A stretch of 64,000 nt of DNA, taken from Oceanithermus profundus DSM 14977 (GTDB taxonomy: Bacteria > Deinococcota > Deinococci > Deinococcales > Marinithermaceae). The notes beneath the pieces are model-generated. The model was given only the letters and a program-made list of their open reading frames with translations, did not search any database and was not told the DNA's origin. The DNA lies in the NCBI RefSeq assembly GCF_000183745.1, contig NC_014761.1:620001-684000 (forward strand), written 5' to 3'. Position numbers and translations under genes: made by a program. This document shows positions 41,639 through 50,367 of this stretch, piece after piece (position 1 is the stretch's first letter; the number at the start of each line of letters is the position of its first letter).

Positions 41639-43642
41639 GTGAGCTACGTTGAACTAAGCTACTGGATTCCGCTGCTGCCCGCGCTGGGGTTCGTGCTGCT
41701 CGTCCTCTTCGGGCGCTCGCTGCCGGGTCGGAGCTCGGGCTGGATCGCCACCGCGGTGATGGCCGTCGTGGCGGTGCTCTCGCTGGGGCTTTTGCGGGAC
41801 GTGATCCTCGCCGCGCCGGGATGGGACCTCGCCGCGCTGCTGGGCGGCAACAACGAGGAGGCCCTGGCCAAGGCGGGCTCGCCCGACTTCCCCTTCCGGC
41901 TCGAGTGGACCTGGCTGGCCATCCGCGGCGAGGCCGGCATTCCCCTCGTCATCTACATCGACGCGCTGGCCGCGGTCGTCACCGCGATGGTGGCGCTGGC
42001 CTCGCTCTTCATCCACCTCTTCTCGATCGGCTACATGCACGGCGAGGAGCGCTACCCCACCTTCTTCGCCTACCTGCAGCTCTTCAGCGCCGCCATGCTG
42101 GCCTTCGTGCTGGCGGGCAACTTCTTCCACTCGCTCCTCGCCTGGGAGGTCATGGGGCTGATGAGCTACCTGCTGATCGGCTTCCTCTACAAGAAGAAGA
42201 CCGCCCGGCAGGCGCAGAAGAAGGCCTTCATCACCACCAAACTGGCCGACCTGGGCTTCATGCTCGGCCTCTTCTGGCTTTATCTGCTCGTCGGCAACTT
42301 CGACCTCGCCGACCTGGCGAGCGAGCAGACCCTGGCCCTGATCGGGACCGGCGCCGCGGCGGCGGTGGGCCTGCTCGTCTTCGTGGCGGCGATGGGCAAG
42401 AGCGCCCAGTTCCCGCTGCACGTCTGGCTTCTGGACGCCATGGAGGGCCCCACGCCGGTCAGCGCGATGATCCACGCGGCGACGATGGTGGCCGCGGGCG
42501 TCTACCTGACCGGCCGCTTCTACCCGCTGCTCATCCACGGCGAGGTGCTCTGGGTGGTGGCCTGGGTGGGCGCGCTCACCGCGCTCTTCGCCGCGGTGCT
42601 GGCGCCGGCCTTCGCCGACGTGAAGAAGATCCTGGCCTGGTCCACGGTCAGCCAGCTCGGCTACATGTTCCTGGGGCTGGGCGTCTTCGGCTGGGCGGCG
42701 GCGATGTTCCACCTGCTGGCCCACGCCTTCTTCAAGGCGCTCTTGTTCCTCGGCTCCGGTTCGATGATCCACGGGGCGAAGACCCAGGACATCTTCGAGA
42801 TGGACCGGCTCAAGAAGTACATGCCCTGGACCTACTGGACCTTCCTCGTCGGGGCGCTGGCGCTGATGGGGATCCCGCCCTTCGCCGGCTTCTGGTCGAA
42901 GGACCTGATCCTCCACGCCGCCGAGGAGCACGCCCGCTTCCTCTGGCTGGTGGGGCTCACCGCGGCCTTCTTCACCGCCTTCTACACCACCCGCATGATC
43001 GTGATCGCCTTCCACAAGCCGGCGATGCCGAGCCCCTGGAAGGCGGCGGCCTGGACCCAGGGCGCGCCCTGGCTCAACCTGGGCGCCGGCGAGGCGGAGC
43101 CCGACCCCAGCCCGCCCGAGGGGCACCACCCCCATGAGTCGGGCGCCGAGATGATCACCGCGCTGCTGGCCCTGGCGGTGCTGAGCCTGGTCGTGGGGTT
43201 CTGGGGCAGCCCGGTCTTCGGCTACGGCCTGCTCACCCTCCTCTACTGGGGTGAGGCGCCCGAGCTGCTGCCCGCGGCCAAGCTGATGGGCGGGTACGTG
43301 ACCGGGACGCTCGTCGCCCTGGCGGGCGCGGGGCTGGCGGTCTACTGGTACGCCGCCGACCCGCTGCGCCAGCGCGCGCCGGTCTGGCTCACCGCGGCGC
43401 TGCAGCGCCGGCTCTACCTCGACGAGTTCTACTACCGGGTGCTGGGCGCGCTGGCGCAGGCGCCCACCTACGCGCTCGAGCTCTTCGATCGCTACGTGGT
43501 GGACGCCTTGGTCGACCTGGTCGGCTACCTGAGCCTGGTGGCCTCGTCCTTCCTGCGCCACCTGCAAAGCGGCCGCTTCGCGGTCTACGCGCTCTACATG
43601 CTGCTGGGCGCGCTGGCGCTCTACGTGGGAGGTGTGCGGTGA
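41639..43642 (+). CDS. nuoL: Complex I proton-pump subunit NuoL
   Basis: NuoL is the distal proton pump, with the long lateral helix. The 667-residue protein has the MRP/NuoL motif LLAWEVMGLMSYLLIGF, the key lysine region MGKSAQFPLHVWLLDAMEG, and HAATMVAAGVYL. It is about 50-60 residues longer than common forms, partly from a His/Pro-rich loop (DPSPPEGHHPHESGAE, about 485-502). GTG start with an AAGGAGG site. Confidence 0.96.
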   Translation: MSYVELSYWIPLLPALGFVLLVLFGRSLPGRSSGWIATAVMAVVAVLSLGLLRDVILAAPGWDLAALLGGNNEEALAKAGSPDFPFRLEWTWLAIRGEAGIPLVIYIDALAAVVTAMVALASLFIHLFSIGYMHGEERYPTFFAYLQLFSAAMLAFVLAGNFFHSLLAWEVMGLMSYLLIGFLYKKKTARQAQKKAFITTKLADLGFMLGLFWLYLLVGNFDLADLASEQTLALIGTGAAAAVGLLVFVAAMGKSAQFPLHVWLLDAMEGPTPVSAMIHAATMVAAGVYLTGRFYPLLIHGEVLWVVAWVGALTALFAAVLAPAFADVKKILAWSTVSQLGYMFLGLGVFGWAAAMFHLLAHAFFKALLFLGSGSMIHGAKTQDIFEMDRLKKYMPWTYWTFLVGALALMGIPPFAGFWSKDLILHAAEEHARFLWLVGLTAAFFTAFYTTRMIVIAFHKPAMPSPWKAAAWTQGAPWLNLGAGEAEPDPSPPEGHHPHESGAEMITALLALAVLSLVVGFWGSPVFGYGLLTLLYWGEAPELLPAAKLMGGYVTGTLVALAGAGLAVYWYAADPLRQRAPVWLTAALQRRLYLDEFYYRVLGALAQAPTYALELFDRYVVDALVDLVGYLSLVASSFLRHLQSGRFAVYALYMLLGALALYVGGVR

Positions 43643-45111
43643 CCCTGATCCTGATCTTCCTTCCCATCGTGGCCGCGGCTTTCGTGGGCCTGCTCGACGA
43701 CCCGCGGGCCGAGGCGGCGAAGCGCACCGCTCTGGGCGTCGCGCTCTTCACGCTGATCGCGAGCCTCGGGGTCTACGTGGCCTACCCGGTTTCGTTCGGC
43801 GGCTTCGTCAGCGAGTTCAAGCTTGCCTGGCTGCCGCTCGTGGGGTCCAGCTTCCACGTGGGCCTCGACGGGCTGAGCCTGCCCTTCGTGGCCCTCACCC
43901 CGCTGCTCACCGCGGTGAGCGTGCTCGCCAGCTGGCGCAAGACCGAGAAGGGCTTCTTCGCCCTGATGCTGCTCTTGCAGGGCGCCTTGGTGGGCGTCTT
44001 CGCGGCGCTGGACCTGATCGTCTTCTTCGTCTTCTTCGAGCTCGTGCTGGTGCCGATGTACTTCATGATCGCGCTGTGGGGCTACGAGCAGCGGCGCTAC
44101 GCGGCGGTCAAGTTCCTGATCTACTCGCTGGTGGGCTCGGTCTTCATGCTGGCGGCGATGCTGGCCACGGCCTACCTGGCCGCGCCGGCGCTGGGCAAGG
44201 TCAGCTTCGACTACCTGGACCTGGTGAGCGCAGCCGGCTACCTGGCGCTCTTGCCGGCGGCGGGCTGGCTCTTCTGGGGCTTCGCCCTCGCCTTCCTCAT
44301 CAAGCTGCCGGCGGTGCCGCTGCACACCTGGCTGCCGCACGCGCACACCCAGGCCCCCACCGCGGGCTCGATCTTCCTGGCGGGGCTGCTCCTCAAGATG
44401 GGCGGCTACGGCCTCATCCGCTTCAACCTGGCGCTCTTCCCGGGCGAGCTCGAGCGCTTCGCGAACCTGCTCGCCGCGGTCGCCCTCGTCTCCATCGTCT
44501 ACGGCGCCTACGTCACCCTGGCCCAGCGCGACCTCAAGCGCCTGATCGCCAACTCCTCGGTGAACCACATGGGTTACGTGCTGCTGGGCATCGCCTCGAT
44601 GACCGCGGTGGGGTTGCACGGCGCGGTCTACCAGATGGTGGCCCACGGCGTGATCACCGGCCTGATGTTTCTGATGGTCGGCCTGCTGGCCGACCGCACC
44701 CACACCCGCGAGATCGCGGCGATGAAGGGCGTCTACAACGCCGCGCCCATCCTCGGCGGCGTCCTCTGGCTGGCCCTCCTCGGGGGGCTTGGCCTCCCCG
44801 GCCTGGCGGGCTTTTTGGGTGAGTTCCAGAGCCTCTGGGGCGGCTTCCTGGCCGACGTGACCCGGCCCTACGTCTGGGTCGCGGTCTTCGGGATCGTCAT
44901 CCTCGCCGGCGCCATGCTGTGGACGATCCAGCGGGTGCTCCTGGGCAAGGCCGAGGGGGCGCTCGACGACCTGAACCCCGTCGAGGTGGCCGCGGCGGCG
45001 CCGCTCGTCTTCCTCGCGGTGCTCCTCGGCCTGGTTCCGGCGGCGCTCACGCCCTGGATCGACGCGGGGGTCCAGCCCCTGCTCACCCTGGTGCAGGAGG
45101 TGCTGAAATGA
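43639..45111 (+). CDS. nuoM: Complex I proton-pump subunit NuoM
   Basis: NuoM is an antiporter-like pump subunit of 490 residues with about fourteen helices. The conserved glutamate is in FFVFFELVLVPMYF, and the lysine/histidine motif is KLPAVPLHTWLPHAHTQAPT. GTG start overlapping nuoL by four bases; the stop overlaps the nuoN start. Confidence 0.96.
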   Translation: MTLILIFLPIVAAAFVGLLDDPRAEAAKRTALGVALFTLIASLGVYVAYPVSFGGFVSEFKLAWLPLVGSSFHVGLDGLSLPFVALTPLLTAVSVLASWRKTEKGFFALMLLLQGALVGVFAALDLIVFFVFFELVLVPMYFMIALWGYEQRRYAAVKFLIYSLVGSVFMLAAMLATAYLAAPALGKVSFDYLDLVSAAGYLALLPAAGWLFWGFALAFLIKLPAVPLHTWLPHAHTQAPTAGSIFLAGLLLKMGGYGLIRFNLALFPGELERFANLLAAVALVSIVYGAYVTLAQRDLKRLIANSSVNHMGYVLLGIASMTAVGLHGAVYQMVAHGVITGLMFLMVGLLADRTHTREIAAMKGVYNAAPILGGVLWLALLGGLGLPGLAGFLGEFQSLWGGFLADVTRPYVWVAVFGIVILAGAMLWTIQRVLLGKAEGALDDLNPVEVAAAAPLVFLAVLLGLVPAALTPWIDAGVQPLLTLVQEVLK

Positions 45112-46514
45112 CGCTCGCGGTCATCGTTCTGCTCGCCTTCGGGGGGCTGGTGCTGGCCCTCCTGGCCCCCAACTTCGACGACCGCCCCGCGGCCATCGGG
45201 GCGATCAGCGGCACCGTCTTCGGCGTCGCCCTGCTCCTGGGCCTGCTCGCGGGCCAGGAGTCGGGGGTGCTCTTCGGGGCCGTCACCCTGGGGCCGCTCA
45301 CGGCCGCGTCGATCGTCCTCCTCAGCCTGGTGGGGCTGCTCGTCGCCGCCGGGGCGACGATCCGCGGGGGCGGTTTCGCCCTGGGCAGCGGCGAGGTGCA
45401 CGCGCTGGTGATGTGGGGGGTGCTCGGCGGGATTCTGCTCGTGGGCTCGGCGCACCTGCTGATCTTCTACCTGGCGCTCGAGCTCTCCGCCTACGCGACC
45501 TACGTGCTCGTGGGCTACGACCGCGAGCGCCGCTTCGGCACCGAGGCCGCGGCCAAGTACATGATGCTGGGCTCCGTGGGCTCGGCGCTGCTGCTCTTCG
45601 GCATGGCCCTCGTCTACGCCGAAACGGGCAGCCTGGGTTACGGCGGCATCGCCGCCGGCCTCGCCTACCAGACCAGCGGGCTGGCCCTGGGCGGTCTGGC
45701 GCTGATGCTCGTGGGGTTGGGATTCAAACTCGCCTGGGTGCCCTTCCACGCCTGGGCGCCCGACGCCTACCAGGGTTCCTTCCCGCTGATGGCCGGCTTC
45801 CTCAGCACCGCGCCCAAGACCGCGCTGGCGCTGGGGCTGGCGGTCCTGCTCGCCCGCGCCTTCGGCGGCGCGGGTTCGGTGGTGGCCGGCTGGATCGGCG
45901 GCCTCGCCCTGGTCTCGGTGGTGCTCGGCAGCCTCTGGGCGCTCTTGCAGACCGACCTGAAGCGGCTCCTCGCCTACTCCACCATCGTGCACATGGGTTT
46001 TCTCGGCCTGGCGCTCTCCACCGCCTCGTTGACCGGCTTCACCGCGGTGGGCTACTACCTGGTCGCCTACATCGTCACCAGCCTGGGCCTATTCTTCGTG
46101 CTCGAGGCGCTCGAGGCCGGGGGGCTGCCCTCCACGCTCGAGGCCTGGAAAGGGCTGGGCCGCCGCAACGCCCTCGTGGGCGTGCTCGTCGCCGTCTTCG
46201 TGCTTTCCCTGGCGGGGGTGCCGCTGCTCGCGGGCTTCCTCGCCAAGATCTACGTCTTCGCGGCGCTGGCGCAGGCGGGGGCGTGGGCGGCGCTGGTGGT
46301 GGCCGTGGTGATGGTCGTCTTCGGCTACTACTTCTACTTCCGGGTGCTGGCCGCGGTCTTCCTGGACGCGCCGGCGGAGGGGGCGCCCGCCCTGGACTTC
46401 TCGCCCACCGCCCTCAGCCTGGTGGTGCTGTTGGCGCTGGCCGTGGTGGCCCTGGGGGTCTGGCCGCAGCCGGTGCTCGACTGGCTGCAAACGGCGATCG
46501 CCGGCCTCGTCTGA
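45108..46514 (+). CDS. nuoN: Complex I proton-pump subunit NuoN
   Basis: NuoN is the proximal antiporter-like pump. The 468-residue product has FYLALELSAYATYVLVGYDR and the pump motif FKLAWVPFHAWAPDAYQGS. ATG overlaps the nuoM stop (ATGA). A terminator with a TTCG tetraloop follows, closing the operon. The 11 genes from nuoA to nuoN are all on one strand with gaps of at most 15 bp. Confidence 0.96.
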   Translation: MTLAVIVLLAFGGLVLALLAPNFDDRPAAIGAISGTVFGVALLLGLLAGQESGVLFGAVTLGPLTAASIVLLSLVGLLVAAGATIRGGGFALGSGEVHALVMWGVLGGILLVGSAHLLIFYLALELSAYATYVLVGYDRERRFGTEAAAKYMMLGSVGSALLLFGMALVYAETGSLGYGGIAAGLAYQTSGLALGGLALMLVGLGFKLAWVPFHAWAPDAYQGSFPLMAGFLSTAPKTALALGLAVLLARAFGGAGSVVAGWIGGLALVSVVLGSLWALLQTDLKRLLAYSTIVHMGFLGLALSTASLTGFTAVGYYLVAYIVTSLGLFFVLEALEAGGLPSTLEAWKGLGRRNALVGVLVAVFVLSLAGVPLLAGFLAKIYVFAALAQAGAWAALVVAVVMVVFGYYFYFRVLAAVFLDAPAEGAPALDFSPTALSLVVLLALAVVALGVWPQPVLDWLQTAIAGLV

Positions 46515-46534
46515 CCCCGCGTGAACGTCGTCCG

Positions 46535-46556
46535 AGCCGGGCTTCGGCCCGGCTTT
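46535..46556 (+). terminator. Terminator of the nuo operon
   Basis: AGCCGGGC (46535-46542) and GCCCGGCT (46547-46554) enclose the tetraloop TTCG, followed by TT. It lies 20 nt after the nuoN stop. Confidence 0.75.
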
Positions 46557-46590
46557 ACCTTGGTTTCACGCCCTTCACGCGGCCGCCCGG

Positions 46591-46596
46591 TAGGCT
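46591..46596 (+). promoter_or_regulatory. -10 box TAGGCT, six bases before ATG
   Basis: TAGGCT, spacer GGGGCC, then the ATG at 46603. Together with the nuo terminator just upstream this marks the start of a new transcription unit with a leaderless message. Confidence 0.5.
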
Positions 46597-46602
46597 GGGG
46601 CC

Positions 46603-47259
46603 ATGAAACGCGCCGGGCTGCTCTTCCCGTTGTTGGTCCTGCTGGCCGCGGCCAGGTTCGCCGCGCTCTCGATCGAGCCCTACGGCGACCAGGTCTTCGA
46701 CCTGGCCACCGGGGTGACGACGCTGCCCCAGGGCGGCGTAATCCGCGACAACGCCAACGACCTGAGCATCGACGCCGAGTACGTCGAGTACAAGGAGGAC
46801 GTCTACGTGCTCGCGCGCAAGGCCAAGAGCGAGGCGGGGAAGGTGCGCTTCGCGGCCGAACAGCTGCGCTACGAGCTGCCCGAGGACCGGGTGCTCCTCG
46901 AGGGCGGCGTCGTCCTCGACACCCCCCAGGTCAAGGCGCTGGAGGCGCGGCGCGCCTGGATCTTCCTCGGCGACGGGGTGGCCGTGCTCGAGGACGGGGT
47001 GCGGGCGATGAGCCCCGAGCTGGAGGCGCGGGCGATGGTCAGCGACTACCGCAGCGGCGAGGCGCTCTTGCTCGCGCCTTACCGCTACCGCGACGCGGCG
47101 CTGGGGGTGACGCTTTCGGGCAAGAACCCCGAGAAGCCGCTCTACCTCAGGTTCGACGCCGAGACCGGCGCGGTGCGGGCGAGCAGCAAGGTTGCGCCCG
47201 AGGTGGGCGCGCGGCTGCTGGCCTTCGCTCAGCGGGCCCGGGCGGCGGCGAACCCGTAG
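46603..47259 (+). CDS. OstA/LptA-C-like exported protein (218 aa)
   Basis: The product starts with a signal or anchor helix (MKRAGLLFPLLVLLAAARFA) and continues as a beta-rich domain of the OstA type, with alternating strands (NANDLSIDAEYVEYKEDVYV, LLEGGVVLDTPQVKALEARR). Such domains carry amphipathic lipids across the periplasm to LptD. It stands nine bases before an LptD-like barrel gene, which supports the assignment, but sequence similarity to classical LptA/LptC is weak. Which lipid or glycolipid is moved in this lineage is unknown. Confidence 0.7.
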   Translation: MKRAGLLFPLLVLLAAARFAALSIEPYGDQVFDLATGVTTLPQGGVIRDNANDLSIDAEYVEYKEDVYVLARKAKSEAGKVRFAAEQLRYELPEDRVLLEGGVVLDTPQVKALEARRAWIFLGDGVAVLEDGVRAMSPELEARAMVSDYRSGEALLLAPYRYRDAALGVTLSGKNPEKPLYLRFDAETGAVRASSKVAPEVGARLLAFAQRARAAANP

Positions 47260-47262
47260 AAT
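47257..47262 (+). promoter_or_regulatory. -10 box TAGAAT overlapping the upstream stop codon
   Basis: TAGAAT begins with the TAG stop of the preceding gene and is six bases before the GTG at 47269. It could drive the LptD-like gene independently. Confidence 0.45.
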
Positions 47263-47268
47263 GGCGGC

Positions 47269-49107
47269 GTGAACCCGCGGCGCGCCTTCCTGGGGCTCTT
47301 CCTCGCGGCGGGCCTGGCCTGGGCGGGGCCCTGCGCGGACGCCGACGTGGTGCTCGAGCTGGAACGCCCCCCGGCGGTGCTGGGGGGCGCGCAGTTCGAG
47401 CTCGACGGCGACGTCCTGACGTTTTCTGAGGGCGCCTGCCTGGAGGCGGGCGGCGCGGCGATGACCGCGGCGCGGATCGTCTACGACCGCGCCGCGGGGG
47501 CGCTGCGCGCCGAGGCGGTTTCCGGGAGCTTCGCGGGGTGGGCCTTTCGCGCTCCGCGCTTGGTGGGGGAGGGGGAGGCGCTGGTGCTCGAGGCGGCCGT
47601 CTTCGAGCGCGGCGACGCGGTGGTGCGGGCCGAGCGGGCGCGCTTCGCGGGCGGGCGGCTCGCGCTTGAGGCGCTCGACGCCCGCACCCCGCGCTACCGC
47701 TTCCGGGCCGCGCGCGGACGGCTCGAGGGCGAGGTCTTCGTGGCCGAGGAGGTGCGGAGCACCCCCTGCAAGTGCGGCAGCGCACTGGAGCTCGCCGCCC
47801 GCCGCGCCGTCTTCCGCTTCCAGGAAGACGAGCTCGTCCTGCAGCAGGGCACGTTCCGGCTCTACGGCGCCGCCGTGGCGCGCCCCGAGCGGTTGCGCCT
47901 CGAGCTGGACCGGCCGCTCGACCTGCGTTTTCCGCTGCGCCTGAGCTACGGCGCGGGCTGGAACTTCGGCGTCGAAGGGTTGCCGCTGCCCGCTGCGGAC
48001 GAGGCCTTCGGGCGCTGGAGCACGCGGCTGACGCTCCTGGCCGAGGGCGTGGGCGGCGCGCCGGCGGTCGGCAAGACCGAGGCCGTGCGCTTCGCCGTCG
48101 AGCACGCCTCCGCCGGCCGTACGCTGCGCTTCGGCCTGCGTCCGGCGCGCACCTGGGACGGCGCGGCCTGGCGCACGCGGGTCGAACCCGACGTGCGCCT
48201 GAACGACGGCCCGCTCGACTTCCGCATCGGCTGGTCGCCGGGGCTGGACCGGTCCGTGGCCGCGTTCACGCTTTCGCGGTCGTTCGACCTGGGCCTGCTG
48301 CAGCTGCGCCCCTTCGCGCGGCTGGCCCACGAGGAGCAGACCGGGCTGGCTGCGGGCGCGGGCGGGCGGCTGGTGGCCGCCGACCGCCGCTTCGGGGCGC
48401 TGCAGTTGCGGCTGGAGCTGCCCTACCAGCTGGCCCTCTACCCCGACGCCGCCCCCTACGTCTGGGGCGGCGGGCGCGCCGAGCTGCGGTACGGGGAGGC
48501 GGCGCGCCTCTGGGCCGAGGCCTACGGCGTGCGCGGCCGCCCGCGCTACGGCTACGAGGCGCGCACGGCGCGCGAGGGCGCGGGCTTCGAGGCGGGCCGT
48601 GCGCTGCGGGCGTCGGCGAGCTACCGCCGCGCCGTCCGCTACGACCTGGCCGCGGGCGCGGTGGCCCGCGAGGACCGCACCTTCGCCGTCCGCCTGGACT
48701 ACGCCGCCGCCTGGGGGACGCTAGCGGCCGGGTGGCGCTACGAGCAGCGCCGCGACGGCGCGGGCGCGCCGCTCGGCGGCGACGCGCGCTGGACGCTTGC
48801 GGCGGCGCGCGCGGAGGGCGAGCTGGAGCTCGCCTGGCGGCGCGGCTGGGACACCGCCTGGAGCCCGGCCTACAGCGAGCTGCGCCTCGCCTACCGGCCG
48901 GCCGCTCCCGACTGCGCCGGCGGCTGGACGCTCGCGCCCTCGCTGGGCTGGGACCTCCTGCGGGGCCGGGTGAGCCGGGCGGGGCTCGAGCTCACCCTCA
49001 ACGACTGCTGCTTCGCCTGGACGCTGGGCTACCAGGGCGTCTTCGCGCCCCAGCTGCCGGGGGAGGCCGCGGGCCATCAGCTGCGCTTCGGCGTCAGGCT
49101 TCGTTAG
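47269..49107 (+). CDS. LptD-like outer-membrane beta-barrel protein
   Basis: The 612-residue protein has a signal peptide (RRAFLGLFLAAGLAWA), an N-terminal OstA-like region (about 20-180) and a long C-terminal barrel of alternating aromatic and arginine-rich strands ending in HQLRFGVRLR, with a final arginine rather than phenylalanine. A cysteine pair motif near the end, NDCCFAWTLGYQG, resembles the LptD C-terminal CC region; further cysteines lie at STPCKCGS. In LPS bacteria LptD inserts LPS; Thermaceae are thought to lack lipid A, so the cargo here is unknown. GTG start. It converges on ttuA with a 14-bp overlap. Confidence 0.8.
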   Translation: MNPRRAFLGLFLAAGLAWAGPCADADVVLELERPPAVLGGAQFELDGDVLTFSEGACLEAGGAAMTAARIVYDRAAGALRAEAVSGSFAGWAFRAPRLVGEGEALVLEAAVFERGDAVVRAERARFAGGRLALEALDARTPRYRFRAARGRLEGEVFVAEEVRSTPCKCGSALELAARRAVFRFQEDELVLQQGTFRLYGAAVARPERLRLELDRPLDLRFPLRLSYGAGWNFGVEGLPLPAADEAFGRWSTRLTLLAEGVGGAPAVGKTEAVRFAVEHASAGRTLRFGLRPARTWDGAAWRTRVEPDVRLNDGPLDFRIGWSPGLDRSVAAFTLSRSFDLGLLQLRPFARLAHEEQTGLAAGAGGRLVAADRRFGALQLRLELPYQLALYPDAAPYVWGGGRAELRYGEAARLWAEAYGVRGRPRYGYEARTAREGAGFEAGRALRASASYRRAVRYDLAAGAVAREDRTFAVRLDYAAAWGTLAAGWRYEQRRDGAGAPLGGDARWTLAAARAEGELELAWRRGWDTAWSPAYSELRLAYRPAAPDCAGGWTLAPSLGWDLLRGRVSRAGLELTLNDCCFAWTLGYQGVFAPQLPGEAAGHQLRFGVRLR

Positions 49108-50083
49108 CGGGTTTGAGGCGGTCCACCTTGGGCCGCGGGTCGAAGCCGCGGTCTTCGGGCAGGAGCCGCCGTTTCTTGGCGCGCGCGTAGGCGCGGTCCC
49201 ACAGCTTGCAGTGGGCGCAGACCGCGCCGGTGGTGACCTGGCCGCAGCGCTCGCAGCGGCGCAGCTCCACCTCGCCCTCGGCGAGGCCCTCCTTCAGCAC
49301 CGGCTGCACCTTCTTCAGGTACTGCTCGAGGAAGACCTGCTTGGTGCCGGGCATGCGGGTCTCGAGCCGACCCAGCACGTCCTTGTAGAGCAGGCTCTTG
49401 GCCCCCTCGGCGTGGGGGCACTCCTCGTGCTGGTACGCGATGCCGGCGAGGAAGGCGTAGGCGGCCACCTCGCGCTCGGTGAAGGTGTAGAGCGGCTTGA
49501 TGCGCCGGGCCAGCCCCTCGCGCCCCTCGAGCATCGGCCCCTGGCGCACCAGCGCGTCCAGCTGCCAGTGGCTCACGTTGCCCAGCAGGGTGGCGGCCTC
49601 GTCGTCGAGGTTGTGGCCGGTGGCCACGACGTTGAAGCCCTCTTCCTCGGCCACGCGGTTCATCAGGTAGCGCTTGGAGAGGCCGCAGCCGCTGCAGGCG
49701 GCGCGGCCGGTGGCCTGGGCGAGCTGGGGAATGGTGAGGCCGAAGCTCTGGCGCACGTCCACGACGATCAGCTCGAGCCCGCGCGCGGCGGCGAAGGCGC
49801 GGGTGGCCTCGAGCGCCCGCTGCGAGTAGTCGCCGATGCCGAGCTGGATGTGAAAGCCGGTGGCGGCGTGGCCCAGGCGGGCGAGGGTGTCCCAGAGCAC
49901 CAGCGAGTCCTTGCCGCCGCTCACGGCGACGAGTATCCGGTCGCCGGGCCGGATCATCCGGTGGCGTTTGATGTTGCGCCGGGTCTCATTCACGAACCAC
50001 GCGCGGTAGTGCTCCGCGCAAAAGGCCTGGTTGCGCCGGCGCACCTCCACCTGCGCGGGGGCGCCGCAGACCGAGCAGTTCAC
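49094..50083 (-). CDS. ttuA: tRNA-5-methyluridine(54) 2-sulfurtransferase TtuA
   Basis: TtuA makes 2-thioribothymidine at tRNA position 54, a modification that stabilises tRNA at high temperature. The 329-residue product has an N-terminal zinc CxxC (NCSVCG), the PP-loop VSGGKDSLVLW, the [4Fe-4S] cysteines in AACSGCGLSKR and in HEECPHAEG, the GHNLDDEAA motif, and a C-terminal zinc site (CERCGQ ... CAHC). The GTG start overlaps the ttuB stop (GTGA), so enzyme and sulfur carrier are coupled. It converges on the LptD-like gene. Confidence 0.95.
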   Translation of the reverse strand: MNCSVCGAPAQVEVRRRNQAFCAEHYRAWFVNETRRNIKRHRMIRPGDRILVAVSGGKDSLVLWDTLARLGHAATGFHIQLGIGDYSQRALEATRAFAAARGLELIVVDVRQSFGLTIPQLAQATGRAACSGCGLSKRYLMNRVAEEEGFNVVATGHNLDDEAATLLGNVSHWQLDALVRQGPMLEGREGLARRIKPLYTFTEREVAAYAFLAGIAYQHEECPHAEGAKSLLYKDVLGRLETRMPGTKQVFLEQYLKKVQPVLKEGLAEGEVELRRCERCGQVTTGAVCAHCKLWDRAYARAKKRRLLPEDRGFDPRPKVDRLKPANEA

Positions 50084-50283
50084 GCCCCGCCCCCGGAGAT
50101 GGCGCGGATGACCTCGACGGTGTCGCCGTCCTCCACCCGCGCGTCGAGGGTGAGCAGCTCCCGACCGCGGGCGACGATCACCCCCTCGGGGTCCACGTCG
50201 AGTTGCTCGAGCAGTTCGCGCACCGTCATCGGCCCCGCCAGCTCGCGTTCTTCCTTGTGCGGCGTGCGCAAGATCACCTTCAC
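50080..50283 (-). CDS. ttuB: Ubiquitin-like sulfur carrier TtuB
   Basis: TtuB is a beta-grasp protein whose C-terminal glycine is turned into a thiocarboxylate by TtuC and gives sulfur to TtuA. The 67-residue product (MKVILRTPHKEERELAGP...) ends AISGGGA. The usual diglycine end is therefore followed by an extra Gly-Ala; the gene ends GGG GGC GGG GCG TGA, so there is no reading-frame ambiguity. It would need trimming, or the last residues are tolerated. The GTG start has a TAAGGT box six bases upstream. A MoaD/ThiS role is less likely given the coupling to ttuA. Confidence 0.93.
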   Translation of the reverse strand: MKVILRTPHKEERELAGPMTVRELLEQLDVDPEGVIVARGRELLTLDARVEDGDTVEVIRAISGGGA

Positions 50284-50289
50284 GGCCGT

Positions 50290-50295
50290 ACCTTA
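50290..50295 (-). promoter_or_regulatory. -10 box TAAGGT before ttuB
   Basis: TAAGGT lies six bases before the GTG of ttuB on the minus strand and would start the ttuB-ttuA unit. Confidence 0.45.
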
Positions 50296-50356
50296 GCACA
50301 GCGGCGGCGGCGGAAATGAAAGCGGGCGCGCCCACGGGCCTCACCCCGGCCCCCGA

Positions 50357-50362
50357 TATACT
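50357..50362 (+). promoter_or_regulatory. -10 box TATACT before adeC
   Basis: TATACT lies five bases before the adeC ATG at 50368. The 84-bp gap to ttuB thus carries two divergent promoters. Confidence 0.55.
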
Positions 50363-50367
50363 TAGCC

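Noticed and set aside
41654-43567. A 637-codon minus-strand frame over nuoL
   Set aside because: It is a shadow of nuoL, with Glu/His/Gln-rich low-complexity translation and no start context.
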